22,575 nt of DNA from RGIG4608 sp045651165 (GTDB lineage: Bacteria > Bacillota > Clostridia > Oscillospirales > CAG-272), in the NCBI GenBank assembly GCA_045651165.1, contig JAZRRX010000004.1, positions 1 through 22,575 on the forward strand, written 5' to 3'. Under the pieces are notes generated by a model. That model was not told the origin of the DNA and searched no databases. It was given only the letters and a program-made list of their open reading frames with translations. This document shows positions 15,830 through 22,575 of the stretch, piece after piece. A program made the position numbers and the translations under genes. The number at the start of each line of letters is the position of its first letter. Within the stretch, counting starts at the first letter, position 1.

Positions 15830-17536
15830 ATGGAACTTAAAGAATTGAAAAAGGTGCCTGTGAGCTCACTTTATCACAATATTGAACTTGCAAGCCAGAA
15901 ATATGGAGATCATGTTTTGTTTGCTTTCGAGAGAAACAGAACAGATTATGAAATTTCTTATACTGAATTTTATGAGTACACCAATGCTATGACCAGAGCA
16001 TTTATTCACTTTGGTTTGGTGGGTAAAAGGGTGGCTATTATTGGTGAAAACTGCCCTGAATGGATTGCAACATATCTTGCAGCTATCACATCCGGTGGTG
16101 TTGCAGTTCCGATTGACGTTGCGCTTTCTAAAGAGCAGCTTGTTGAGTTTGCAAAGATGGCAGAGGTTGAAGTTCTTGCTTATTCAAACACATGGGCTTC
16201 TTTTGTTGAAGAACATGCGGATGAATTTGAGGGTATTTCTACATTCATTAAACTCACTGACTACTCATTTGATTTCAAAACTGAGCAAGTATATGAACTC
16301 GAAAGATTTACAAGTGCTTCAAAGATTGCACACACAGGTAATGCTATAACAGATATTAAAATTCCCAAGCAGGATGTTGAAAAAACTAGCATTATGCTTT
16401 TCACATCTGGTACAACAGGAACAAGTAAGATTGTTATGCTTTCTCAGAAGAATATTTGCACGGTTATCAATAGTGCAAGAGTTCCTCTTGCTAAGTTTGA
16501 TGAAGATGATGTACTTCTTTCAGTTCTTCCTGTTCACCACACCTACGAGCTTACTTGCGGTATATTTGCTGCTTTGGATCACGGTTGTAAGATTTGTATC
16601 AATGATTCTATTAAGCACGTTACAAAGAATCTTAAAAAGTATAAGCCAACTGGTATGGCTGTAGTTCCTCTCTATGTTGAGGTGTTCCATAACAGTATTA
16701 TGAAGAATGTTAGAAAGCAGGGTATGGAAAAGACATTTAATACAGGTCTTAAGATTAGCAAAGCAGCTGGTAAGCTCCATATCGACCTTTCTAAAAAGCT
16801 TTTCGGAAAGATTACCGAAGCTTTTGGCGGTCGTCTTTGCAAGCTTGTTTGTGGCGGCGCGGCTCTTCGTCCTGAGCTTGTTGCAACCTTCCGTGCTATC
16901 GGTATCGAGATAGTTCAGGGGTATGGTATTACCGAGTGTGCTCCACTTGTATCTGTAATTCCTTTTGGTGTGTATAATCCCAAATCCTGCGGCAAGATAG
17001 TTGACTCTATGCAAGTTTTCATTGATAAAGAAAACCCCACAGATGAATTTGGTGAAATAGTTGTTAAGGGTAATAACGTAATGCTCGGTTATTATAAAAA
17101 CGAGCAGGCAACAAAGGAAGTTCTTTCTGAAACTGGCTGGTTCTATACAGGTGACTATGGTTATGTTGATAAGAAGGGTTACCTCTATATTACAGGTAGA
17201 AAGAAGAACATCATCGTTCTTCAAGACGGCAAAAACGTATTTCCTGAGGAAATCGAAGAATATCTTGGCGCTATTCCTCACGTTAAGGAGTGTGTTGTTG
17301 TCGGACGTCAGAAAGATAATGACCTTTGCATCACAGCGCTTGTTTATCCTGATTTTGAATATACCGATAGCATTGGACTTAAGTCTAAAGAAGAGGTATA
17401 TAACGCAATTAGAGAAGAAATTAACATGGTAAACAGAAAGCTTGTTGGTTATAAGAGAGTTGCAGCTCTTGAATTTATGGAAGAAGAATTCGAAAAAACT
17501 CCCTCAAAGAAAATCAAGAGATTCCTTTATAAATAA
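15830..17536 (+). CDS. AMP-dependent acyl-CoA synthetase (long-chain type)
   Basis: A 568-residue ANL-superfamily enzyme that activates a carboxylic acid as acyl-AMP and passes it on, most likely to CoA. Motifs seen: P-loop TSGTTGTSK near 192, CGGAALRPELVATF, GYGITECAP near 364, YTGDYGYVDKKGYLYITGRKKNII near 440-455, and a C-terminal TPSKKIKR holding the likely catalytic Lys. This pattern is nearest to the long-chain fatty acid-CoA ligase (FadD-like) branch. No carrier domain, signal or membrane helix is seen. It is co-transcribed with the MarR regulator, with a 12-base gap and AAAGGAG before the ATG, and ends in a terminator. The exact acid is not known; the acceptor could also be an acyl carrier protein. 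Confidence 0.85.
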   Translation: MELKELKKVPVSSLYHNIELASQKYGDHVLFAFERNRTDYEISYTEFYEYTNAMTRAFIHFGLVGKRVAIIGENCPEWIATYLAAITSGGVAVPIDVALSKEQLVEFAKMAEVEVLAYSNTWASFVEEHADEFEGISTFIKLTDYSFDFKTEQVYELERFTSASKIAHTGNAITDIKIPKQDVEKTSIMLFTSGTTGTSKIVMLSQKNICTVINSARVPLAKFDEDDVLLSVLPVHHTYELTCGIFAALDHGCKICINDSIKHVTKNLKKYKPTGMAVVPLYVEVFHNSIMKNVRKQGMEKTFNTGLKISKAAGKLHIDLSKKLFGKITEAFGGRLCKLVCGGAALRPELVATFRAIGIEIVQGYGITECAPLVSVIPFGVYNPKSCGKIVDSMQVFIDKENPTDEFGEIVVKGNNVMLGYYKNEQATKEVLSETGWFYTGDYGYVDKKGYLYITGRKKNIIVLQDGKNVFPEEIEEYLGAIPHVKECVVVGRQKDNDLCITALVYPDFEYTDSIGLKSKEEVYNAIREEINMVNRKLVGYKRVAALEFMEEEFEKTPSKKIKRFLYK

Positions 17537-17545
17537 AATATTTTT

Positions 17546-17584
17546 GGCACATCCCTCACTTTTGTAGGGGATGTGCTCTTTTTA
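17546..17584 (+). terminator. Terminator of the MarR/ligase operon
   Basis: GCACATCCC and GGGATGTGC (17547-17555, 17568-17576) form a 9-bp stem and lead into CTCTTTTTATT. Confidence 0.85.
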
Positions 17585-17673
17585 TTGCATTTTTTAAATC
17601 GTCAATGTTGGGGTGTTTATTGTTTAGAATAATTAATTTTTCTAAAAAAATCCGAAAAAAGTATAAAAAACTC

Positions 17674-17705
17674 TTGACATTGAAATGTTTTTGTGATAAT
17701 ATAAT
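17674..17705 (+). promoter_or_regulatory. Promoter of the tRNA-Gly/Arg/His cluster
   Basis: TTGACA (17674-17679), 17 bases, then TAATAT (17697-17702), overlapping TATAAT at 17700-17705. It lies about 30 bases before tRNA-Gly. Confidence 0.8.
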
Positions 17706-17732
17706 GGAGCATTATTTAATAAGCGTCTTTGT

Positions 17733-17806
<74 letters not shown>

Positions 17807-17810
17807 TTTT

Positions 17811-17887
17811 GTGCCTTTAGCTCAGTCGGATAGAGCAACTGCCTTCTAAGCAGTAGGTCGGGGGTTCGAATCCCTCAAGGCACGCCA
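17811..17887 (+). tRNA. tRNA-Arg (TCT)
   Basis: 77 bases with encoded CCA. Anticodon loop CTTCTAA gives TCT for AGA codons. It begins 4 bases after tRNA-Gly. Between it and tRNA-His is a small hairpin (ACCGAG/CTCGGT, 17889-17910), perhaps a processing signal or a spacer. Confidence 0.95.
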
Positions 17888-17915
17888 TACCGAGTTTTGG
17901 TCCGCTCGGTGTATG

Positions 17916-17992
17916 GTGGGTATAGCTAAGTTGGTTATAGCGCCAGGTTGTGGCCCTGGAGGCCGTGGGTTCGAATCCCATTACTCACCCCA
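17916..17992 (+). tRNA. tRNA-His (GTG)
   Basis: 77 bases with encoded CCA. Anticodon GTG in loop TTGTGGC. An extra G at 17915 can serve as the G-1 of tRNA-His, pairing with the discriminator C. Last of the cluster. Confidence 0.94.
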
Positions 17993-17994
17993 TA

Positions 17995-18030
17995 AAAAAG
18001 CACTTGCAAGAGCAGGTGCTTTTTTGTTTT
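17995..18030 (+). terminator. Terminator of the tRNA cluster
   Basis: AAAAGCACTTGC and GCAGGTGCTTTT with a 4-base loop and one G-T pair, then T-rich DNA, starting 3 bases after the tRNA-His CCA. Confidence 0.88.
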
Positions 18031-18050
18031 TTTAACAACAATTAAAATGA

Positions 18051-18078
18051 TCCCCCAAGCTCACGCTTGGGGGATTTT
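18051..18078. terminator. Second hairpin, probable terminator of the hydrolase gene
   Basis: TCCCCCAAGC (18051-18060) and its complement (18065-18074) with loop TCAC. T residues follow on the plus strand, and TCATTTTAATT on the minus strand. It sits between convergent units and may stop transcription from either side. Confidence 0.7.
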
Positions 18079-18114
18079 GATTATGAGCAAATATAGATTA
18101 ATAGTTTTGAAATC

Positions 18115-18960
18115 TTAATAATAAAAATCGTGAAGGCCAATTCGAGCCGCAAACGGACGATTTTGGCTAATCCACGAGCTTGTGGCTATTCTTGGATTAA
18201 AGAAGAAGAGCACACCCGGTATTATTTCGTAACCCTCAAGGCATATTTTGGCGGCAATGATACTCTCCTGGCTTGGAGTGTTATAAATTGTGCCAGTATA
18301 TGCAGGAGTAAACTGTATGCCGTGTTTGAAATCAAAGATTACGCCGTATATTGTGTTGGGATATTGCTTGCTTGCAACACGATTAAGTACCACGTTGCCA
18401 ACTGCAATTTTGCCCTCAAGAATCTCGCCACCTGCTTCTGCTTCAATGATGCGTGAGAGCCAATAAAGCTCGTCCTTGTTATAGTAATTTTCTGCATCTT
18501 TGAATGTCCATTTTGCTTTTGTGAGGTTTACGGAACGTGTTTTCTCGTTCCAATTTACCTCGAGTTGAAGCGCTCTTGCGAGAGGACGAATGGGGACATA
18601 GAGCGAGCCATTTATATTTTTAACCTCGCCGATGCCGTAGAAATATCTGCCGTTGACGGATATGTAACGCTTACCCGTAGTAACTGTAATTGTAAGTCCT
18701 TCGTATTTCACGGTAGCGGTCTTTGTTCTATCGTCATAGGTTATCGTGCAATCCTTTGCACTTTCTGAAAGACGGCGAAGCGGAACGTAGGTGATAGAAT
18801 CGATTAGAAGAGCCTCGCCACTAATGATCTCCTTGCCCTCAAAGTGGAGGGGAATTTGCTCATAGTCAGTTTTTTGTGTCGCGAATGCATTCATAGGCAT
18901 TATCATTAAAGCGATGAGTAAGAGCGACACCACACTGAAAAGTTTGGTTCTTTTTGTCAT
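18115..18960 (-). CDS. Exported SleB/CwlJ-type cell wall hydrolase with copper amine oxidase-like N domain
   Basis: 281 residues. A Sec signal peptide (1-27, cut likely after AFA) is followed by a copper amine oxidase N-terminal-like stalk domain (about 38-150; two runs of YVPLRRL/YVPIRPLARAL) and a Hydrolase_2/SleB domain (about 162-281; LSRIIEAEAGGE, GKIAVGNVVLNRV). In the SleB family the first Glu of that motif is the likely catalytic residue. It should cut peptidoglycan outside the membrane, in spore cortex or in the vegetative wall. The stalk form is common in Clostridia. AAAGGA is 7 bases from the ATG, and a second AAAGGAG lies about 40 bases upstream. Single gene with its own promoter, diverging from rarA. 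Confidence 0.88.
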   Translation of the reverse strand: MTKRTKLFSVVSLLLIALMIMPMNAFATQKTDYEQIPLHFEGKEIISGEALLIDSITYVPLRRLSESAKDCTITYDDRTKTATVKYEGLTITVTTGKRYISVNGRYFYGIGEVKNINGSLYVPIRPLARALQLEVNWNEKTRSVNLTKAKWTFKDAENYYNKDELYWLSRIIEAEAGGEILEGKIAVGNVVLNRVASKQYPNTIYGVIFDFKHGIQFTPAYTGTIYNTPSQESIIAAKICLEGYEIIPGVLFFFNPRIATSSWISQNRPFAARIGLHDFYY

Positions 18961-19040
18961 AAAATTGTCCTTTCTTTTGTGGTTTTAATCAAAATCTCCT
19001 TTCTAAAATTACAGTGGATGATGATTTCCTCTGCATATTT

Positions 19041-19069
19041 ATTTTACCAAAAGAGAAAAAGAGTTTCAA
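19041..19069 (-). promoter_or_regulatory. Promoter of the hydrolase gene
   Basis: Minus-strand TTGAAA (19064-19069), 17-base spacer, TAAAAT (19041-19046). It fits vegetative SigA better than a sporulation sigma factor, which argues for a wall role outside spores. Confidence 0.65.
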
Positions 19070-19106
19070 CCCACAATAAAAGGAAGAAAAGGTGTATATT
19101 GGGATA

Positions 19107-19135
19107 TTGACAATATTCTGCAAAAATGTTATAAT
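19107..19135 (+). promoter_or_regulatory. rarA promoter
   Basis: Perfect TTGACA (19107-19112), 17-base spacer, TATAAT (19130-19135). Transcription would start at about 19142, which makes the ATG at 19144 an unlikely start. Confidence 0.88.
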
Positions 19136-19158
19136 AAATATGTATGCGAGGTGATAAT

Positions 19159-20379
19159 ATGGCAAACAAAAATGAGGTTTTAGCGGATATTCTTCGACCA
19201 CAAACCTTTGACGATATAGTTGGGCAGAGCCACCTTTTTGGTGAGCGTGGAATTTTGCGCAAAATGATGGAAAAGGGAAGAATGAGCAATATGATATTCT
19301 TCGGCCCTCCCGGTACTGGCAAAACCACTGCGGCAAGCATTATTGCAAAGCGGTCGGGAATGGATTTTTATAGAATAAATGCTACAAGTGCCACCCTTTC
19401 TGATGTGAAGGATATAATTGCGCAAACAAATAATGTTTTCGGATTCGGTGGTATTCTCCTCTATATAGACGAGATTCAGTATTTCAATAGGAAACAACAA
19501 CAGGCTCTCCTTGAATATATGGAGGATGGCAGAGTTACACTTATTGCTTCAACTACAGAAAATCCTCATTTTTATATATATAACGCTATTATCTCGCGTT
19601 CAACTTTATTTGAATTTAAACCCGTTGATAAAAAAGAACTTTCAAAAGCGCTCGAACGCGCATTGACATTTCTTAACGAGAGGGATGAAACTTCGGTTTC
19701 TGCGGACTCCATAACACTTGAATATATCGCACAATGCTCGGGTGGTGATGTTCGCCATGCGATTAATTTGCTCGAGGGGGCATATTACGCGTGCGATGGA
19801 GAAATAAACACGGAGCTTGTGAAAACTCTTCACATTCCTGTTGATAATTTCTCTGATGATGCACATTTTGATTTGCTTTCTTGCTTGCAAAAGTCAATTC
19901 GAGGCTCTGATCCCGATGCGGCTGTGTTCTATCTTGCAAAGCTTTTGCACTGTGGTGAACTTATATCCGTTTGCAGAAGATTGCAAGTTATAGCAAGTGA
20001 GGATATCGGACTTGCATATCCTCAAGCGGCGGCTATTGTCAAGGCGTGCTGCGACTCTGCAAGAGAACTTGGAATGCCAGAAGCGGCAATTCCACTTGCG
20101 AATGCAACGGTAATGCTTGCAACAAGTCCAAAATCCAATGCCGCACACGATGCGTATTTTGCTGCTAAAACAGACGTTGAGGCAGGGCTTGGTAAGGATA
20201 TCCCGGTTCATTTGCGCTCACCTCTTTATAAGGGGTATAAATACCCCCATTCTTACGAAAATCATTATGTAAAGCAACAATATCTCCCTGATGATATTAA
20301 AAATAAAAAGTATTATTCTTACGGCGAAAACAAAGCTGAACGCGCCGCAAAGGAATATTGGGAAAAAATAAAGAAATAA
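19159..20379 (+). CDS. rarA: Replication-associated recombination protein RarA (MgsA)
   Basis: A 406-residue AAA+ ATPase that acts at stalled or collapsed replication forks and with the beta clamp and SSB. Seen: RPQTFDDIVGQSHL near the N-terminus, Walker A GPPGTGKT at 49-56, Walker B YIDEIQYF, sensor 1 STTENP, sensor 2 GGDVRHAINLLE, and the C-terminal MgsA domain with CRRLQVIASEDIGLA and a YKYPH...YLPD end. The start at 19159 is preferred over 19144 because GAGGTG (19148-19153) is 5 bases upstream and the promoter starts at about 19142. It is 12 bases before the nucleotidase gene and is probably co-transcribed with it. Confidence 0.95.
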   Translation: MANKNEVLADILRPQTFDDIVGQSHLFGERGILRKMMEKGRMSNMIFFGPPGTGKTTAASIIAKRSGMDFYRINATSATLSDVKDIIAQTNNVFGFGGILLYIDEIQYFNRKQQQALLEYMEDGRVTLIASTTENPHFYIYNAIISRSTLFEFKPVDKKELSKALERALTFLNERDETSVSADSITLEYIAQCSGGDVRHAINLLEGAYYACDGEINTELVKTLHIPVDNFSDDAHFDLLSCLQKSIRGSDPDAAVFYLAKLLHCGELISVCRRLQVIASEDIGLAYPQAAAIVKACCDSARELGMPEAAIPLANATVMLATSPKSNAAHDAYFAAKTDVEAGLGKDIPVHLRSPLYKGYKYPHSYENHYVKQQYLPDDIKNKKYYSYGENKAERAAKEYWEKIKK

Positions 20380-20391
20380 GGAGTTAATTTA

Positions 20392-22050
20392 ATGTCTAAT
20401 AAGTTTTTGCTTAAACTGTTGTCTTCGATTGTGCTTGTGGCTATGCTTGCAGGCTCGCTCTTTGCGTGCTTTGACAGCTCTTTGCTTGATGGCACAAGTT
20501 CATCAAGCACAACAGGAGGTTTGGTATCTACTACAATAGTACCTACAACAAGACCAACTACCACAACAAGACCGACGGCATCAACAACAACTACGCGTCC
20601 TACTACTACCACAAGACCCACAACAACTGGCAATGGTGGTGGGGATGTTGGCGATTGTATCGAGCACATTGATAATGACGCCAAAACTTCAAATGATTAT
20701 GGTTGGTGCGATGTTTGCGGTATTGATGTTATTGAAACAATTGATTTTTATAATTTCAATGACCTTCATGGTAAGTTTGAAGATGGTGACACGCATCCGG
20801 GTGTTGATGAACTTACGGCTTACCTTGAATATAGAATAACTTCTGCTGATGAATATACCGTTTTGCTTTCAAGTGGAGATATGTGGCAAGGGGGAAACGC
20901 TTCTAATACCACTAAGGGAAAAATTATTACCGATTGGATGAACTATTTGGGCTTTGAAGCAATGGCTCTCGGAAACCACGAGTTTGACTGGGGTACTGAT
21001 AAAATTCGAGAAAATGTGACGATTGCAGAATTTCCGATTCTCGGTATCAATATTTACGATAATGCTACCGGTGAGAGAGTTGATTATTGTGAAGCATCTG
21101 TTATGATCGAGCGCGGTGGTGTTCAAATTGGCATTATCGGTGCTATTGGTGATTGTCATTCTTCTATTGCAAAGGATAAAAATCAGGACTTTAATTTTAA
21201 AACGGGAAATGAGTTAACAAATCTTGTTAAGGCAGAAAGCAAAAAGCTTAGAAGCGAAGGCGCAGATGTGATTATTTATTTGCTTCACAGCGATGATTCG
21301 GATTACGATTTATCACTTTCAAGCGGTAATTACGTTGACATCGTATTTGAAGGACACACGCATCAGGCATACGCAACCATTGATTCCTATGGTGTTCCTC
21401 ATGTTCAGGATGGTGGAGACAATAAATACAACGCAATGTCTCATGTGGAACTTGACGTAAATTTTGCTAACGGTGACGTTACTGTAAATACGTATCGATA
21501 TATTCCGCATAGCGAATGTTCATCTTATCAGGGTTCCTCTGCTATAGAAAATCTTTTGAAAAAATATGAAGAAGATATTTCTAAGGGATATGAAATACTT
21601 GGATACAATGCTAAATATCGTGATGATTCCGATATAGAGGCGTTGGTGGCTCAACTTTACTATGAAGCTGGTGTTGAAAAATGGGGAAATAAATACAACA
21701 TTGTTCTTGCTGGCGGAAGTATAAACACAAGAAGCCCATATAATCTTTATGTGGGAGATGTTACGTACGGAGATCTTCAATCCTTGCTGACCTTTGATAA
21801 TTCGCTTTATCTTTGTGCTATAAAGGGAAGCTATCTGAAGAGTAGGTTTTTGAATAATAGCGACTACGTTAAATACTCAAAAATTACTGCATATCAGGTT
21901 AAAGATAATGAAACTTATTATATTATAGCTGACAGCTGGACTGCACTATATGATTGGGCTCAATGCACACCTATTGAAATTTATGATGAAACCACATTCG
22001 CTCGCGACCTTCTTGCTGAATATATCAGAAACGGCGGTTGGAGTAAGTAA
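20392..22050 (+). CDS. Lipoprotein 5'-nucleotidase/metallophosphatase
   Basis: 552 residues. Lipobox LFAC gives Cys26. Residues about 38-80 are a Thr/Pro/Arg-rich linker (TTTTRPTTT). A short Cys/His element follows (about 88-110). The calcineurin-like phosphatase domain has D124-x-H126 (FNDLHGKFE), GDMWQGG (D163), GNHE (N195, H196), HSDD, and GHTH (H322, H324), which together make the dinuclear metal site. The C-terminal part is the 5'-nucleotidase substrate domain (GGSINTRSPYN, GDVTYGDLQSLLTFDN). It should hydrolyse nucleotides or related phosphoesters outside the membrane. Together with uraA this may serve nucleobase salvage, but that link is only suggestive. AAGGAG precedes the ATG. Confidence 0.9.
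   Translation: MSNKFLLKLLSSIVLVAMLAGSLFACFDSSLLDGTSSSSTTGGLVSTTIVPTTRPTTTTRPTASTTTTRPTTTTRPTTTGNGGGDVGDCIEHIDNDAKTSNDYGWCDVCGIDVIETIDFYNFNDLHGKFEDGDTHPGVDELTAYLEYRITSADEYTVLLSSGDMWQGGNASNTTKGKIITDWMNYLGFEAMALGNHEFDWGTDKIRENVTIAEFPILGINIYDNATGERVDYCEASVMIERGGVQIGIIGAIGDCHSSIAKDKNQDFNFKTGNELTNLVKAESKKLRSEGADVIIYLLHSDDSDYDLSLSSGNYVDIVFEGHTHQAYATIDSYGVPHVQDGGDNKYNAMSHVELDVNFANGDVTVNTYRYIPHSECSSYQGSSAIENLLKKYEEDISKGYEILGYNAKYRDDSDIEALVAQLYYEAGVEKWGNKYNIVLAGGSINTRSPYNLYVGDVTYGDLQSLLTFDNSLYLCAIKGSYLKSRFLNNSDYVKYSKITAYQVKDNETYYIIADSWTALYDWAQCTPIEIYDETTFARDLLAEYIRNGGWSK
20540..20640 (+). repeat. Low-complexity Thr/Pro/Arg linker
   Basis: ACA/ACT/ACC codons with repeated TTTRPTT words. It is a flexible spacer between the lipid anchor and the enzyme domain, prone to length variation. 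Confidence 0.7.
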
Positions 22051-22066
22051 TATAATATATAATGAA

Positions 22067-22096
22067 GAAAACAGGGCGCATATGCGTCCTGTTTTT
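22067..22096 (+). terminator. Terminator of the rarA/nucleotidase operon
   Basis: AAACAGGGCGC and GCGTCCTGTTT around ATAT with one G-T pair, then TTTTGATTTT, 18 bases after the stop codon. Confidence 0.85.
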
Positions 22097-22189
22097 GATT
22101 TTATTTGGTTTACGGGAATCAAAATTGCGACCTAATCCCAAATTGCTATATGATTTGTTAATGGATTCTCCGGTGCGTACACATCGACA

Positions 22190-22222
22190 AAACAAAAAGG
22201 AGTGCTTTTGCACTCCTTTTTT
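22190..22222 (-). terminator. Terminator of tRNA-Glu
   Basis: AAAAAGGAGTGC and its complement around a loop of four form a 12-bp stem that runs into TTTTTGTTTTG on the minus strand, directly after tRNA-Glu. The same hairpin is followed by TTTTTT on the plus strand. Confidence 0.85.
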
Positions 22223-22226
22223 GCTT

Positions 22227-22301
22227 TGGTGACCCGTACGGGAATCGAACCCATGTTTTCAGCGTGAGAGGCTAACGTCTTGACCGCTTGACCAACGGGC
22301 C
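22227..22301 (-). tRNA. tRNA-Glu (CTC)
   Basis: 75 bases with encoded CCA. Anticodon loop CTCTCAC gives CTC for GAG codons. Acceptor GGCCCGT pairs with ACGGGTC. It is a single gene with its own promoter and terminator. The CTC isoacceptor is not always present in low-GC Firmicutes, where TTC often reads both Glu codons. Confidence 0.93.
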
Positions 22302-22316
22302 ATATTAACGTAAATT

Positions 22317-22345
22317 AATATACCATATCAAGATACTTTTGTCAA
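22317..22345 (-). promoter_or_regulatory. tRNA-Glu promoter
   Basis: Minus-strand TTGACA (22340-22345), 17-base spacer, TATATT (22317-22322), 15 bases before the tRNA. Confidence 0.82.
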
Positions 22346-22401
22346 GAGCTTTTACCGAAAAAATATTTCAAAATATTTTAAAAAAACTTTCAAAAAACCA
22401 C

Positions 22402-22430
22402 TTGACAAAGGGGAGGAGATGTGGTAATAT
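22402..22430 (+). promoter_or_regulatory. Upstream promoter of a tandem pair
   Basis: TTGACA (22402-22407), 17-base spacer, TAATAT (22425-22430). The context CTTGACAAAGGG is repeated in the next promoter 96 bases downstream. Confidence 0.8.
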
Positions 22431-22497
22431 AAGCAGGTCGCGATTGCGAGGGGCTGATAAAAAGGCGAAAAAAGTTAAGAAAAGTTTAAAAAAGTAC

Positions 22498-22527
22498 TTG
22501 ACAAAGGGAAGGCAATTGTGATATAAT
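22498..22527 (+). promoter_or_regulatory. Downstream promoter, likely of an rRNA operon
   Basis: TTGACA (22498-22503), 18-base spacer, TATAAT (22522-22527). The transcript would run into GGTCATTGAAAATTG at the window end, a sequence like those found in the leaders of Firmicutes rRNA operons. The rRNA itself is not in the window, so the target is inferred. Confidence 0.7.
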
Positions 22528-22575
22528 AACGAAGCTGTATATTTTTAAGGCAGCGAAATCGGTCATTGAAAATTG

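Noticed and set aside
16520..17281. A 253-codon minus-strand ORF inside the acyl-CoA ligase gene
   Set aside because: The ligase on the plus strand has all family motifs; the opposite ORF has no recognisable domain or ribosome binding site.
18961..19008. Possible micro-ORF before the hydrolase gene (TTG or ATT start, stop overlapping the ATG)
   Set aside because: The stop overlap (ATGA) and the second AAAGGAG are suggestive, but the start would be TTG only 3 bases from the Shine-Dalgarno sequence, or a rare ATT, so I do not call it.

Overview
The window looks like chromosomal DNA from a low-GC, Gram-positive anaerobe of the class Clostridia, probably a gut commensal. This rests on AT-rich intergenic DNA, strong AGGAGG-type ribosome binding sites, near-consensus SigA-type promoters with 17-bp spacers, a SleB/CwlJ-type hydrolase (a family tied to spore formers), and very large Cys/His-repeat surface lipoproteins with a C-terminal Hint domain, which I recall as typical of uncultured gut Clostridia. 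The exact genus cannot be read from the sequence.

Layout, left to right. Bases 1-130 hold a palindromic intergenic repeat. Bases 163-1814 are a minus-strand uracil permease unit: promoter, a 26-codon leader ORF, an intrinsic terminator inside the leader, the permease and a final terminator. The order and the U-rich leader closely resemble the UTP-sensing pyrBI attenuator of enterobacteria; this is the most interesting regulatory feature. Bases 2009-3545 are a plus-strand operon of a stomatin-like SPFH protein, a DUF6440-type small protein and a two-helix membrane protein. Bases 3556-9767 are a minus-strand 2,024-residue lipoprotein made of about 27 Cys/His modules, a beta-helix-like region, and a Hint domain with a conserved tail. 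Bases 9794-11189 are a minus-strand MFS exporter with palindromic DNA in its leader.

Bases 11237-12038 hold a minus-strand tRNA-Leu/tRNA-fMet unit followed by tandem noncoding units of about 225 bp. Each unit begins with a copy of the 3' end of the initiator tRNA and carries a hairpin. The tRNA-fMet itself has an extra base in its T stem. Diverging from it on the plus strand is an operon of an unrecognised 307-residue protein and recG (12059-15208). Next come a MarR-type regulator with a perfect palindrome in front of it and an acyl-CoA synthetase-like ligase (15332-17584), then a plus-strand tRNA cluster Gly-Arg-His (17674-18030).

Bases 18050-19069 are a minus-strand exported SleB/CwlJ-type hydrolase. 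It diverges from a plus-strand pair, rarA and a 5'-nucleotidase-like lipoprotein (19107-22096). The right end has a minus-strand tRNA-Glu with its own promoter and terminator, then two tandem strong plus-strand promoters and a leader that looks like the upstream region of an rRNA operon, cut by the window edge.

Most genes are housekeeping: pyrimidine salvage, DNA repair (recG, rarA), tRNAs and acyl-CoA formation. The less ordinary parts are the permease leader, the tRNA-derived repeat array, the Hint lipoprotein and the 307-residue protein.
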